This document shows, one piece after another, positions 44,151-52,943 of a DNA stretch of 64,000 nucleotides. The position numbers were made by a program, and so were the translations under genes. The stretch covers positions 124,001 to 188,000 of the forward strand of contig CAVYZK010000001.1 of assembly GCA_963772935.1 (NCBI GenBank), given 5' to 3'. The DNA comes from JANNNF01 sp963772935 (lineage in GTDB: Bacteria; Pseudomonadota; Alphaproteobacteria; Rhodobacterales; Rhodobacteraceae). Numbering within the stretch: position 1 is the stretch's first letter; every line of letters begins with the position of its first letter. The notes beneath the pieces are model-generated. The model was not told where the DNA came from and ran no database searches. It was given only the letters and a program-made list of their open reading frames with translations.

Positions 44151-44953
44151 CCCAGAACAACACCGGTATCGCCACGCCGACAGGGCTTGCCAGCGGCCTT
44201 GGCGGGCAGGGTCTGCGCGAAGTGATCGCCATCATCGCGGTCGCCGTCATCGTCATCGGCGGTGGAGAGTTTCTGCTGCGGTTCTTCGAAGTGCCTCAGT
44301 ACATCTTGCCCACACCGTCCGCCATCGCTGCCGTGTTTGGGTCGGACGAGATGTCAACGATTGGCCAGCACTATGCTTACACGCTGATCGAGCTGTTTTC
44401 GGGCTATGCCATCGGGGCGTCCGCCGGGTTGGTGCTGGCAGCGGTGATTACCCAGTTTCCTTTCGTTGAAAAGGTGATCACGCCGTACATCCTGCTGCTG
44501 GTCACAACGCCGATGTTGGCGCTGGTGCCGCTGCTGATCCTCAACTTCGGTTTCGGCTTCACTCCCCGGATCATTGCTGTGGCTCTGGCCTCTGGGCCGA
44601 TGGTGATGATCAACGCGGCCACCGGGTTCCGGCGTGTAGACACCATGAAGATTGCACTTGCGCGGTCTTGCGGGGCATCAACGCTGCAAATTTTCACGAA
44701 AATCCGTATCCCGATGGCAATGCCGATGGTGATCGTCGGTCTGATGATCGGCGCGATTTTCGGGATGATCACCGCCGTTGGTGCGGAAATGTCAGGCGGC
44801 GGGTTTGGGCTTGGCAGCCGCTTGACCACCTATTCGTCGACCCTGCGGATGCCAGAGTTTTTTGCCTGCATCCTGATCCTCGCGGTCACCGGCATCACAA
44901 TTTACGCGTTCTTCTTCTGGCTGGGCAAGAAGCTGGCCGGTTGGGAAAGCTGA
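44147..44953 (+). CDS. ABC transporter permease (SsuC/TauC family)
   Basis: 268 residues with about six hydrophobic segments and the binding-protein-dependent transport motif around DTMKIALARSCGASTLQIF (EAA-like loop, about 165-183). It is the partner of the 43362-44150 ATPase and the 45033-46196 binding protein. Confidence 0.9.
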   Translation: MTQNNTGIATPTGLASGLGGQGLREVIAIIAVAVIVIGGGEFLLRFFEVPQYILPTPSAIAAVFGSDEMSTIGQHYAYTLIELFSGYAIGASAGLVLAAVITQFPFVEKVITPYILLLVTTPMLALVPLLILNFGFGFTPRIIAVALASGPMVMINAATGFRRVDTMKIALARSCGASTLQIFTKIRIPMAMPMVIVGLMIGAIFGMITAVGAEMSGGGFGLGSRLTTYSSTLRMPEFFACILILAVTGITIYAFFFWLGKKLAGWES

Positions 44954-45032
44954 CGCCTGACACGGGCGGAGCCGCCGCATCTGCCTGAACAACCCAAAAC
45001 CTGCGGCACATCATTTCACGGGAGGAAAGCTG

Positions 45033-46196
45033 ATGACCATTCAGAACATGACGCGTCGCCGCCTGCTGCAAGTCAGCGCCAGCGGTCTTGTGACCACCAC
45101 CATTCTTGGCGGCGGCCTGCTGCGCCACGGCACGGCGCAGGCTGCGCCCTACGCCGAAAAATTCACCTGGATTTCGCCGCGCGGCACGATCGAGGTGATG
45201 GATGACTACCCCTATTGGGTGGCGAAAGAGATGGGCTACTTCGGCGATCTGGGCGTGGAAACTGCGATGGAGCCGGGTCCGTCCGATGGCACGGCTGTGG
45301 TGAAGTTCCTCGCCGTCGAACAGGCCGACATCGGCTTTCCGTCGCCGGGCGTGCTTTCGTTTGCGGTGAATGCCGGGATGGATCTCGTGTCAATCTATGG
45401 CAGCGGCTATCTGGACCTGTTCAACATCGCCTTCCGCAAAGGCGAAGGCATGGCCGATCTGAAAGGGTTGGAGGGCAAGACGGTTCTGCTGGGCTCTGCC
45501 GCGTGGCAGGCCATCGCGGACCCGATGTTTGCCGCCGTGGGCGTGGACCCTAAAAAGATCACCTATGTCGAGGCGGGCTGGCCCACATGGACCACAGCGC
45601 TGGCGGGTGGACAGGGCGATGCCTGCCTTGCATGGGAAGGCCTGCGCGCCGATCTGGGTGCCAAGGGGCTGGACTTTGATTATTGGTTGGGCATGCGCGG
45701 GTCACCCCTGCCGTCAAACTCGCTGGTCGTGCGGCGGGCCGATCTGGACGACCCGGAAAGACTGGCGTTCCTGCGGAAATATCTGCGAGGCTGGGCCATG
45801 GGCAGCGAATTTGCCGACCGCAACCCGCGTGCCGCCGCCGAGATTGTGTTCAAGGCGCTGCCGACCACCCGCGCCAATTATGGCCCGCGCGCAGGCACCG
45901 AAAGCCTGATGCAGATTCACCGCACCTTCAAGGGCGACATGACCAAGCGCGCAGGCTGGGGTGAACATGACATTCCGGCATGGGACAGCTTTTTCAAGAT
46001 CCTCAAGGTCATCGGCATGTCCGGCATAGACATCGACACGGCGCGCTATGTGACCAATGACTACATCGCCGAGGCAAATGCCTTTGACAGGGCTGCGGTC
46101 CATGCCGATGCGGATGCCTATGCTTTGCCCGACGATCTGGCTGCCATCGACATGGCGGATGTCGAGGCGAAGTTCTACGGCAACGTCATCAACTGA
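45033..46196 (+). CDS. ABC transporter substrate-binding protein (NMT1/THI5-like, Tat signal)
   Basis: 387 residues. A twin-arginine signal (MTRRRLLQVSASG, about 6-18) ends at about 38 (GTAQAAP). The NMT1/THI5-like fold has DDYPYWVAKEMGYFGDLGVET and then GPSDGTAVVKFLAVEQADIGF, the usual start of SsuA/TauA/ThiY-type proteins. GGGAGG precedes the ATG. It closes the operon; a strong terminator follows 90 bases after the stop. The substrate is unknown: sulfonate, nitrate, pyrimidine and aromatic ligands are all known for this family. Confidence 0.88.
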   Translation: MTIQNMTRRRLLQVSASGLVTTTILGGGLLRHGTAQAAPYAEKFTWISPRGTIEVMDDYPYWVAKEMGYFGDLGVETAMEPGPSDGTAVVKFLAVEQADIGFPSPGVLSFAVNAGMDLVSIYGSGYLDLFNIAFRKGEGMADLKGLEGKTVLLGSAAWQAIADPMFAAVGVDPKKITYVEAGWPTWTTALAGGQGDACLAWEGLRADLGAKGLDFDYWLGMRGSPLPSNSLVVRRADLDDPERLAFLRKYLRGWAMGSEFADRNPRAAAEIVFKALPTTRANYGPRAGTESLMQIHRTFKGDMTKRAGWGEHDIPAWDSFFKILKVIGMSGIDIDTARYVTNDYIAEANAFDRAAVHADADAYALPDDLAAIDMADVEAKFYGNVIN

Positions 46197-46521
46197 GTTT
46201 CGCGCGCGCCCGGTACGGCGCGCGACCTGCTGCACGAAGCGAATTTGGTGGCCGGGCAGGCACCGCACCGATTGGCGGCGTGCGCCCTCGCCGGACGCGT
46301 ACTCCCAGTGTCCGGCGAGGCTTTTTCATCCGGGCAAGATGCTGCGCAACAAGCCCGGGATGAACTGGCCTTTGGCGACACAAGGCCGGGCAGATATACG
46401 CAGCGACGCAAACCTTGACGCTGGCCCACCCGCACAACATGCGGATGCGGGCTTTATAACCCTTGCCATGTGACTAGATACCGCCCGAGCCTGTCCGCAG
46501 TTCCAGTTCCGACGCGATGTC
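46197..46521. other. Convergent intergenic stretch with a terminator
   Basis: 325 bases between the NMT1-type binding protein gene and the end of the ssu-like operon. It contains the terminator at 46286-46326. No gene is seen in the rest. Confidence 0.6.
46286..46326 (+). terminator. Rho-independent terminator
   Basis: A perfect 11-bp stem (CCTCGCCGGAC at 46286-46296 and its complement at 46310-46320) with a 13-base loop is followed directly by CTTTTT. It ends the rightward 43362-46196 operon. Confidence 0.85.
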
Positions 46522-47292
46522 TTAGTGCAAGCCGAACTCTGCCATCAACCTTTTCCGCATCGCAACGAACTGCGGCTCGCTGCGTTCTCTGGGGCGCCGC
46601 AGGTCAATGTCGATCAGGCGGGGCACGGCCTCTTTTTCCTTCGGCAGCACCAACACCCGGTCAGCAAGATAGATCGCCTCTTCCAGATCATGTGTCACCA
46701 GGATCATCGTCACCCGTTCCTCGCGCCAGATACGGGCCAGTTCTTCCTGCATGGTCAGTTTGGTCATTGCGTCAAGCGCGCCAAGGGGTTCGTCCAGCAG
46801 CAGGATTTCCGGTTGCACCGTAAGCGCCCTTGCAATGCCCACCCGCTGCGCCATTCCACCCGAGAGTTGGCGGGGAAAGGCATCCTCGAACTCCGTCAGG
46901 CCAACGAGGCGAATGTAATGGCGGGCGCGACGTTCGGCTTCAACCTTGGGCGTGCCTCGGACCTGAAGGCCGAAGGCAGTGTTGCCAAGCACCGTCAACC
47001 AAGGCAGCAGCCGCGGTTCCTGAAAGATTATGGCGCGTTCGGTGCCTACGCCTTGCACCGGATGGCCGTCGATCAGCACCTCGCCACGGTCGGGGGCCTC
47101 CAGTCCCGCCAAGACACGCAACAGCGTGGTCTTGCCGCAACCCGACGGGCCGACAATCGCGAGGGACTCGCCCGATTGCACTTCAAGGTTAAGGTCTCGC
47201 AGGACATTCAGACGCTGGCCGTTCAGCGCAAAACCTTTGGAGAGGTCACGAATGGTGACCTCTCCACGGCGGGTCGTTTCCACCACGCTCAT
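46522..47292 (-). CDS. Sulfonate ABC transporter ATP-binding protein (SsuB-like)
   Basis: 256 residues from the ATG at 47292. Walker A is VGPSGCGKTTLL, Q-loop IIFQEPRLLPW, signature LSGGMAQRVGIARAL, Walker B LLLDEPLGALD, His-switch LVTHDLEEA. The IFQEPRLLPW loop is the form found in aliphatic sulfonate importers. Last gene of a six-gene leftward operon that also holds a flavin reductase, TauD-like dioxygenase and LLM monooxygenase, which supports an organosulfur role. Confidence 0.9.
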   Translation of the reverse strand: MSVVETTRRGEVTIRDLSKGFALNGQRLNVLRDLNLEVQSGESLAIVGPSGCGKTTLLRVLAGLEAPDRGEVLIDGHPVQGVGTERAIIFQEPRLLPWLTVLGNTAFGLQVRGTPKVEAERRARHYIRLVGLTEFEDAFPRQLSGGMAQRVGIARALTVQPEILLLDEPLGALDAMTKLTMQEELARIWREERVTMILVTHDLEEAIYLADRVLVLPKEKEAVPRLIDIDLRRPRERSEPQFVAMRKRLMAEFGLH

Positions 47293-47302
47293 CTGCCCTG
47301 CC

Positions 47303-48277
47303 TCAGTTCGTAGCCGGGCTGTCGCCGGTGACATAGAGAATGTCCTTGGCCGCAAGTTTGCCCTGCGGAATCGCGCCCTGACGCTCCAGCACGTCGATCC
47401 AGAACTGGATATCGCGTTCGACCGGCAAGCCACCCGCCCGTACGCCATACCCGGCAAAGTACTTGGCAACCTCGGCATTCTCGCCCCTCTCGGCCAGCAC
47501 GCGGGCAAAGATCTCACGGGTTTCTTCGGGGTGCTCGCGCGCATAGTCGAGGGCCTTGACCGAGCCATCGACGAAGGCCTTGGCCTCGGTCGGGTGCGCG
47601 TCGATCCAGTCACGGCGCAGAACGATAAAGCCGCCTGCGATTTCGCCCAGAACGTCGGTGTCATCGAACACTGCACGCAGGCCGCCGGTTTGCAGGGCAG
47701 CCCCGGTGAAGGTGGTCTGCCAGTATCCGAAGGCCGACACATCCACTTGCTTGGACCGCAAGACCTGTTCCAGTTGCGGCCCCGGCACGACGATCAGGTT
47801 GGCCGCATCTTCGGGCAGGCCCTTCTGGTGCAACGCTTCGCGCACCGTATAATCAAGATGCGCGCCGAGGGTGTTCACGGCGATGGTCTTGCCGACGATA
47901 TCCTCGACCGTCTTGATCGGGCTGTCTTCAAGGACATAGAACACCGACTGAACCTCATCGTTGATGCCGTTCGACGGAAAGGCCGCCACAAAGTCATTGC
48001 CCGCAGCGATGGAGTTGATGACGGCGGCGGTCGCGGCCGATCCCAGTTCCACGCTGCCCCCGGCAAGTGCCACCAGCGAGGCGGGGCCACCCTGGGCGTA
48101 GCCTACATTTTCCAGCGTGATGCCGGTGCCATCGAAATAGCCAAGCTCGGCGGCCAATTCCTGGGCGTTCAGACCACCTTGGCTGGCCAGATAGCGGATG
48201 GTCACATCGGCAAAGGCGGGGGTGAGGGTCAGGCCAAAGGCCGTGGAGAGGGCAAGTGTGCGAAGGGAGAGGGTCAT
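47303..48277 (-). CDS. ABC substrate-binding protein, sulfonate/taurine type (SsuA/TauA-like)
   Basis: 324 residues with a Sec signal peptide (to about residue 23, TPAFA-D). The mature NMT1-like domain starts IRYLASQGGLNAQELAAELGYF and has VGKTIAVNTLGAHLDY and GYWQTTFTGAAL. It delivers the sulfur compound to the permease encoded just upstream in the operon. The gap to the ATPase gene is ten bases. Confidence 0.88.
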   Translation of the reverse strand: MTLSLRTLALSTAFGLTLTPAFADVTIRYLASQGGLNAQELAAELGYFDGTGITLENVGYAQGGPASLVALAGGSVELGSAATAAVINSIAAGNDFVAAFPSNGINDEVQSVFYVLEDSPIKTVEDIVGKTIAVNTLGAHLDYTVREALHQKGLPEDAANLIVVPGPQLEQVLRSKQVDVSAFGYWQTTFTGAALQTGGLRAVFDDTDVLGEIAGGFIVLRRDWIDAHPTEAKAFVDGSVKALDYAREHPEETREIFARVLAERGENAEVAKYFAGYGVRAGGLPVERDIQFWIDVLERQGAIPQGKLAAKDILYVTGDSPATN

Positions 48278-48313
48278 TTGAGTTATCCTTTGGATTGTGA
48301 AGACGTTATGGGT

Positions 48314-49159
48314 TCAGTTCGGCGTCACGGCCCAGCGGCAGAGGCGGCTCTGCAACGCGACGAGAAGGGCGTTGGCGGCCAGACCCAGCAGCGCCAGCAG
48401 CAGAATTGCCGCGAACATCTGGGGGATCTGAAAGTTGTATTGGGCGTTCATCACCTGAAACCCGAGGCCCTTGTTCGCGCCGATCATCTCGGCCGCGATG
48501 AGCAGCAGCAGCGCCGTTGTGGCCGACAGGCGCAGGCCGACAAAGATCGACGGCACCGAGGCTGGCAAGATCACGCGGGCAAAGATCGTCACGCGGCGGG
48601 CCCCGAAGGTCGCGGCCATCTCGATCAGCTTGCGGTCCACTTCCTTGACCCCGCCGATGGTGGCCAGAAGGATCGGGAACAACGTGGCCCAGAAGATCAC
48701 AAATACCTTTGACGCCTCGCCCAGACCCAGCAGCAGGATGAAGACGGGGTAGAGCGCAAGGGCCGAGGTTTGGCGGAAAAATTGCAGGATCGGGTCCAAC
48801 GCTTGTTCAACCGCGCGGATCTGCCCCATGAACAGCCCCAGCGGGATGCCAAGGGCAATGGCGGCAGCAAATGCAATGCCCGACCGTTGCAGACTGATGG
48901 CGATATCATCCAGCAGCGCCCCGCCGACAACGCCTGCCCATGTGGCGGCAAGAATCTTGTCCAACGGCGGGAAGACCGTGGGGTTGATCCAGCCGAAGCT
49001 GGAGCCGAGTTGCCAGAAGCCGAGGAAGCCGATCAGCACGCCATAGCGGCTGAGGGCTGATTTTGCCCAAGCCACCCCCCGGCTCAGCGCAGGCGCTGCA
49101 CCGGGGAGGACTTCAACAGGCCGCGACCGTGAGGAGGTATCGAAGCTCTGGAAGGTCAT
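48314..49159 (-). CDS. ABC transporter permease, sulfonate type (SsuC-like)
   Basis: 281 residues. A polar N terminus of about 35 residues precedes six hydrophobic segments; the EAA-like loop (ATFGARRVTIFARVILPASVP) is near 185-205. If the frameshift in the preceding monooxygenase gene is corrected, that gene ends at 49164, four bases before this ATG, a normal operon junction. Confidence 0.88.
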   Translation of the reverse strand: MTFQSFDTSSRSRPVEVLPGAAPALSRGVAWAKSALSRYGVLIGFLGFWQLGSSFGWINPTVFPPLDKILAATWAGVVGGALLDDIAISLQRSGIAFAAAIALGIPLGLFMGQIRAVEQALDPILQFFRQTSALALYPVFILLLGLGEASKVFVIFWATLFPILLATIGGVKEVDRKLIEMAATFGARRVTIFARVILPASVPSIFVGLRLSATTALLLLIAAEMIGANKGLGFQVMNAQYNFQIPQMFAAILLLALLGLAANALLVALQSRLCRWAVTPN

Positions 49160-50517
49160 GGGATCACTCCGCCGCTAAAGCCGAGCGGCGCTGTGCCGCC
49201 CAGCGGGTTTCGGGAAACGGAAGGCCAAGATTTTCGCGCAGGGTCCGGCCTTCGTAGGCGGTGCGGAACAGGCCCGCGCCGTTGCAGTTCCGGGATGACG
49301 AGGTTGACGAAATCCGTAAGGCCGGTCGGCAACCAGGGCGGCAGGATGTTGAACCCGTCCGCACCTTCGTTGTGGAACCAGTCTTCAAGAATATCGACGA
49401 TCTGCACCGCCGTGCCGACCACGGTGAAATGCCCCCGCGCGCTGGCGACGTGCTGATAGAGCTGACGAATGGTAAATCCGTTTTCATCGGCAATCTGGCG
49501 GATCAGCGCCTGACGGGACTTCATCCCTTCCGTCGGCGCGACGGGTGGCAGCGGGCCGTCAAGGTCCACGCCCGTCAGGTCAAGCGTGCCGCCGGTCAGG
49601 CCCTTGATCAGCGCGATGCCGTCTTCCTCCAGGATCAGGCTGGTCAGGCGGTCGTATTTCTCGCGCGCTTCCGCCTCGGACCGACCCACGAAGGGCGAGA
49701 CGCCGGGCATGACAAGGATGTGGTCGGGGTTGCGGCCAAGACCACGGGCCCGCGCCTTGATGTCGCGGTAAAACTCCTGAGCCGTGTCCAGTTTTTGATG
49801 CGCGGTAAAGATGACCTCGGCGGTCGCCGCCGCCAGACCACGCCCGTCGTCCGACTGCCCGGCCTGCACGATCACCGGATGGCCCTGGGGCGAGCGGCTG
49901 ACGTTGAGGGGGCCCTTGACCTTGAAATGCTCGCCCTTGTGGTCAGTGTGATGGACCTTTTCAGGCTCAAAGAACCGACCTGACGCTTTGTCGCGCAGGA
50001 AAACGTCATCTTCGAAACTCTCCCACAGTTGCTTGACGACATCGACATGTTCCGCCGCGCGTTTGTAGCGGGTGGCGTGGGGGTGCTGCTGGTCGAGGTT
50101 GAAGTTGTGAGCGGCGCTTTCCGTGGCGGTGGTCACCACGTTCCACCCGGCCCTGCCGTCACTGATCAGGTCCAGCGAGGCGAACTTGCGGGCGGTGTTG
50201 TAGGGTTCTTCATAGGTGGTCGAGGCTGTGGCGATAAAGCCGATGTTCTTGGTCAGCGGGGCAAGGGCCGAAAACAAGGTGACCGGTTCAAACCCCGCGA
50301 CTTTGGCATTGCCGCCCTCTATTCCGCCGCCAAAGGCGATGGCCAGACTGTCGGCCAGAAAATAGGCGTCGAACAGCCCGCGCTCGGCCTCTTTCGCCAG
50401 TTCAAGGTGGAAGGCAAAGCTGGTGGCACCGTCAGCCGGGCTGTCGGGGTGGCGCCAGGCGGCGATATGCTGGCCACCACCGGGAAGAAACGCGCCAAGG
50501 CGAATTTTGCGGGTCAT
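49156..50517 (-). CDS. LLM class flavin-dependent monooxygenase (NtaA/SnaA/DszA-SsuD type), 3' frameshift
   Basis: 453 residues from the ATG at 50517. N-terminal KIRLGAFLPGGGQHIAAWR and the TATESAAHNFN/SDGRAGWNVVTT blocks are typical of the NtaA/DszA branch of bacterial-luciferase-like monooxygenases, which use FMNH2 from a partner reductase and oxygen. The normal C terminus of this branch (LQRRG-LFRTAYEGRTLRENLGL) is present but in the next frame. A single extra G in GCGGGCC (plus strand about 49270-49280) replaces the last 38 or so residues with unrelated sequence and moves the stop from 49164 to 49156. It probably cleaves a C-S bond of an imported sulfonate or sulfone. Confidence 0.85.
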   Translation of the reverse strand: MTRKIRLGAFLPGGGQHIAAWRHPDSPADGATSFAFHLELAKEAERGLFDAYFLADSLAIAFGGGIEGGNAKVAGFEPVTLFSALAPLTKNIGFIATASTTYEEPYNTARKFASLDLISDGRAGWNVVTTATESAAHNFNLDQQHPHATRYKRAAEHVDVVKQLWESFEDDVFLRDKASGRFFEPEKVHHTDHKGEHFKVKGPLNVSRSPQGHPVIVQAGQSDDGRGLAAATAEVIFTAHQKLDTAQEFYRDIKARARGLGRNPDHILVMPGVSPFVGRSEAEAREKYDRLTSLILEEDGIALIKGLTGGTLDLTGVDLDGPLPPVAPTEGMKSRQALIRQIADENGFTIRQLYQHVASARGHFTVVGTAVQIVDILEDWFHNEGADGFNILPPWLPTGLTDFVNLVIPELQRRGPVPHRLRRPDPARKSWPSVSRNPLGGTAPLGFSGGVIP

Positions 50518-51449
50518 GATTTTGCTCCTTCTACGGGGGCTACGGCGGGCTTGATGCGGGGGCGGCTCTGCACACCGGTCACACCCACCGGCACATCGCC
50601 CGCGATGGTGACGCGGCGCACGATGCGGTGGGCATCGCCATAGTCGTTCACCGCGTAATGCTGCGTGGCGCGGTTGTCCCAGATCACCACGTCGCCCGCC
50701 TGCCAACGCCAGCGCACGGTGTTTTCCGGCGCGGTCACATAGGTTTGCAGCAGGTCATAGACCTTGGTGGATTCGTCGCGCGACAGACCCTCGATCCGTT
50801 TGACAAAGCTGCCAAGCAGCAGGGTCCGCTCGGTGGTTTCGGGGTGGACGCGGACCACGGGATGTTCGGTCTCAAACACGGTCGAGGCGAAAACTTCGGC
50901 GTGATAGGCTTGGTCAACCTCCCGCGCGCGGGGGCGCAGCGCGGCATAGTCATAAGCGTTGGAATGCACAGCGGTCAGGCTTTCGGCCAGTTGCTTGAGG
51001 GGGGCAGGCAGATCGTCATACGCCGTGGCCGTGTTGGCCCAGATCGTATCCCCCCCAACCGGCGGAATGGCGACGCCGCGCAGGACGGATGCCTTTGGAT
51101 AGGCCTCTACAAAGGTAACGTCGGTATGCCACTGGTCCGCACGCCCGCCACCCTTGCTGGAGTTCAGTTCCAGGATCGAAGCCGTGCCCGAGACGATGGC
51201 TTGCGTCGGATGTGGCGCGAGGTCGCCAAAGCGCAGGGCAAGACGTTCCTGTTCGCCGTCGTCCAGATGCGACTGCCCCCGGAAGAACAGCACCTTATAG
51301 CGCAGCAACGCGTCCCAGACCGCGTCGATGACGGGCTGGGGCAGGTCTCCGCCAAGCCGCAGATTGCGGATTTCGGCACCAATGCGCGGGGTCAGTGGGG
51401 CGATATCGTCCTGCGGGATGACAGTGGAAAAGCTTTCGTGGCGCGTCAT
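50514..51449 (-). CDS. TauD/TfdA family Fe(II)/2-oxoglutarate dioxygenase
   Basis: 311 residues from the ATG at 51449 (AAAGGA upstream). The iron facial triad is visible: His108 and Asp110 in QWHTDVTF, and the distal His in NRATQHYAVNDY. The 2-oxoglutarate Arg follows in HRIVRRV. LTPRIGAEIRNLRLGG at the start is the family's N-terminal signature. TauD and AtsK release sulfite or sulfate from taurine or alkyl sulfates. Overlap of four bases with the monooxygenase start and the SsuABC-type importer point to sulfur-starvation scavenging. Confidence 0.92.
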   Translation of the reverse strand: MTRHESFSTVIPQDDIAPLTPRIGAEIRNLRLGGDLPQPVIDAVWDALLRYKVLFFRGQSHLDDGEQERLALRFGDLAPHPTQAIVSGTASILELNSSKGGGRADQWHTDVTFVEAYPKASVLRGVAIPPVGGDTIWANTATAYDDLPAPLKQLAESLTAVHSNAYDYAALRPRAREVDQAYHAEVFASTVFETEHPVVRVHPETTERTLLLGSFVKRIEGLSRDESTKVYDLLQTYVTAPENTVRWRWQAGDVVIWDNRATQHYAVNDYGDAHRIVRRVTIAGDVPVGVTGVQSRPRIKPAVAPVEGAKS

Positions 51450-51522
51450 GATGCGGTCCTTTCGGGTGTAGAGGGACGGCCCCGCCAAAGGGCGGGCTCG
51501 GGGCACTGGGGTTTGAAACGGT

Positions 51523-52074
51523 TCAGGCGGCGGTGGCGGCGGGCAATCGCCCTGACCAAGGGGAGAACTGGGTGACGGCCCGGTCGATCCGGGCCAGCAA
51601 GGCGGCAGAAGTGGGTATACTGTCGGTGAAGTCAGCGCCGGAGGCATAGATGCCGGTGGGCAGTGTGATCGCTTCAAAGAACCCGAACAAAGGGCGCAAC
51701 TGATGTTCGATCACCAGCGCATGCTTTTCGCCCCCGCCTGTCGCGGTCAGAAGAACAGGTTTTCCCGCGAGGGCCACCGGGTCGATCAGGTCGAACAGAT
51801 GTTTGAAAAGCCCGGTATAGCTGCCCTTATAGACCGGGCTGCCAACCACCAGCGCATCCGCCGACAGGATCGAGGCGACAATCGCCCGCGTCGGGCCGTC
51901 AAGATCATCCAGCGTCGTCACTGTGCCGAGGGCTGGTTGCAGGTCGGTCAGGTCATAGGTGGCCGCCGTTGCGCCCAGTTGAGCAGCGGTCCGCGCCGTG
52001 ACCAGATCGACCAGCGCGCGGGTTTTGGACGGCCGGCTCAGACTGCCAGAGAAGCCGACGATGCGGAGGGACAT
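51523..52074 (-). CDS. NADPH-dependent FMN reductase (SsuE/MsuE-like)
   Basis: 183 residues from the ATG at 52074, preceded by TTGGAGC. The flavodoxin-like fold begins IVGFSGSLSRPSKTRALVD, with VVGSPVYKGSYTGLFKHLFDL (FMN contact and dimer helix) at about 75-95 and LLTATGGGEKHALV after it. It supplies reduced FMN to the LLM monooxygenase. It is the first gene of the ssu-like operon, and the promoter must lie to its right. Confidence 0.9.
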   Translation of the reverse strand: MSLRIVGFSGSLSRPSKTRALVDLVTARTAAQLGATAATYDLTDLQPALGTVTTLDDLDGPTRAIVASILSADALVVGSPVYKGSYTGLFKHLFDLIDPVALAGKPVLLTATGGGEKHALVIEHQLRPLFGFFEAITLPTGIYASGADFTDSIPTSAALLARIDRAVTQFSPWSGRLPAATAA

Positions 52075-52943
52075 GGGTAGCTCCAATTAACGATTCATCT
52101 TGTCGTGTATTCTGGCAGCATGCAACGCCTCAGGCCATTCCAAATGTCAGGGTCCGGGCGACAGAAACTGGTTGCCCATGGACGCAGAAAGAGAGTTTTG
52201 ATCCTTCAGTGCGCGATGAAGAGGCCGGACAGGGCGCGACAGTTGACCTGATTCAGGTCGCAAAACCGCGTCTTCGGCGGTCGTATGGGAATGATTGTGG
52301 TTGTCTGAAGGTGCGAGGTCGCCAAACCCGATATTGCGACTGAAATTACGACAGGCCCGACGCACTTGGTCGGCGCGTTTATGCGGCTGTTCAGCACGAT
52401 GGGTACGGAGTAGCGCTGACCAGTCAGCCTCTCCGCATGGACTGTTTGAAGACCTGACGCTGTTTCGAGGAGGCCCGGTTTTTCTGTGTCCCCTTCAAAC
52501 TGCGCGACGAAAGGGCAAGGCCCGATCGCCGGGTGGGCAAGTAACGGCAGCTCTATGCGGATTATGGTTCAATACATCCCACAGTATTTCTGCTGGTAAC
52601 GTCGCAGAATGCCCGCCCGAGGGAGCGGTCCCACCTCGGCGTTTGCCGACGCAAATGCCTGCCGGGCGATGGGGCATTGCCCGGAACGCGCAGCACTTGA
52701 TTCCGGGCAAAAGAAGGTTGTGTCAACGAAGGTTCATCCCGCTCTAAACGAACCACGTCTACCGTTTCCTTTTGCGGCTGCAAAAGTTTGGTATTCCTCC
52801 GTGAACCCTATTATCACCGCAGAGCGTCGGATCACCGTTCTTCCGCACTGACCATGGACATCAAAAATCCGTCGCGCGACAACGGCTTGCCCCAGCCCTG
52901 ACACTACCGATCTTCTTCTCCTGCCAGCGTCAAAGCGCAGAAA
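52075..52943. other. Long intergenic stretch with a palindromic repeat
   Basis: About 870 bases between the ssuE-like gene and the end of mtkB. The right-hand part carries repeat copy 2 (52513-52682). The left part should contain the ssu operon promoter. A short palindrome GACCT-GATTC-AGGTC is at about 52244-52258. Reading frames here lack recognisable domains; I see no gene. Confidence 0.55.
52513..52682. repeat. Palindromic dispersed repeat, copy 2 (MITE- or REP-like)
   Basis: A 170-base element ending in an imperfect 18-bp inverted repeat (GGGCAAGGCCCGATCGCC at 52513-52530; GGCGATGGGGCATTGCCC at 52665-52682, 16 of 18 pairing). The first 110 or so bases align with copy 1 at 25005. About 40 extra bases near the right end include their own hairpin (GGCGTTTGC / GCAAATGCC). 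Confidence 0.7.

Noticed and set aside
52140..52500. Short frames in the ssuE-mtkB gap
   Set aside because: No recognisable domain and no ribosome-binding site; the region looks like promoter and repeat flank.
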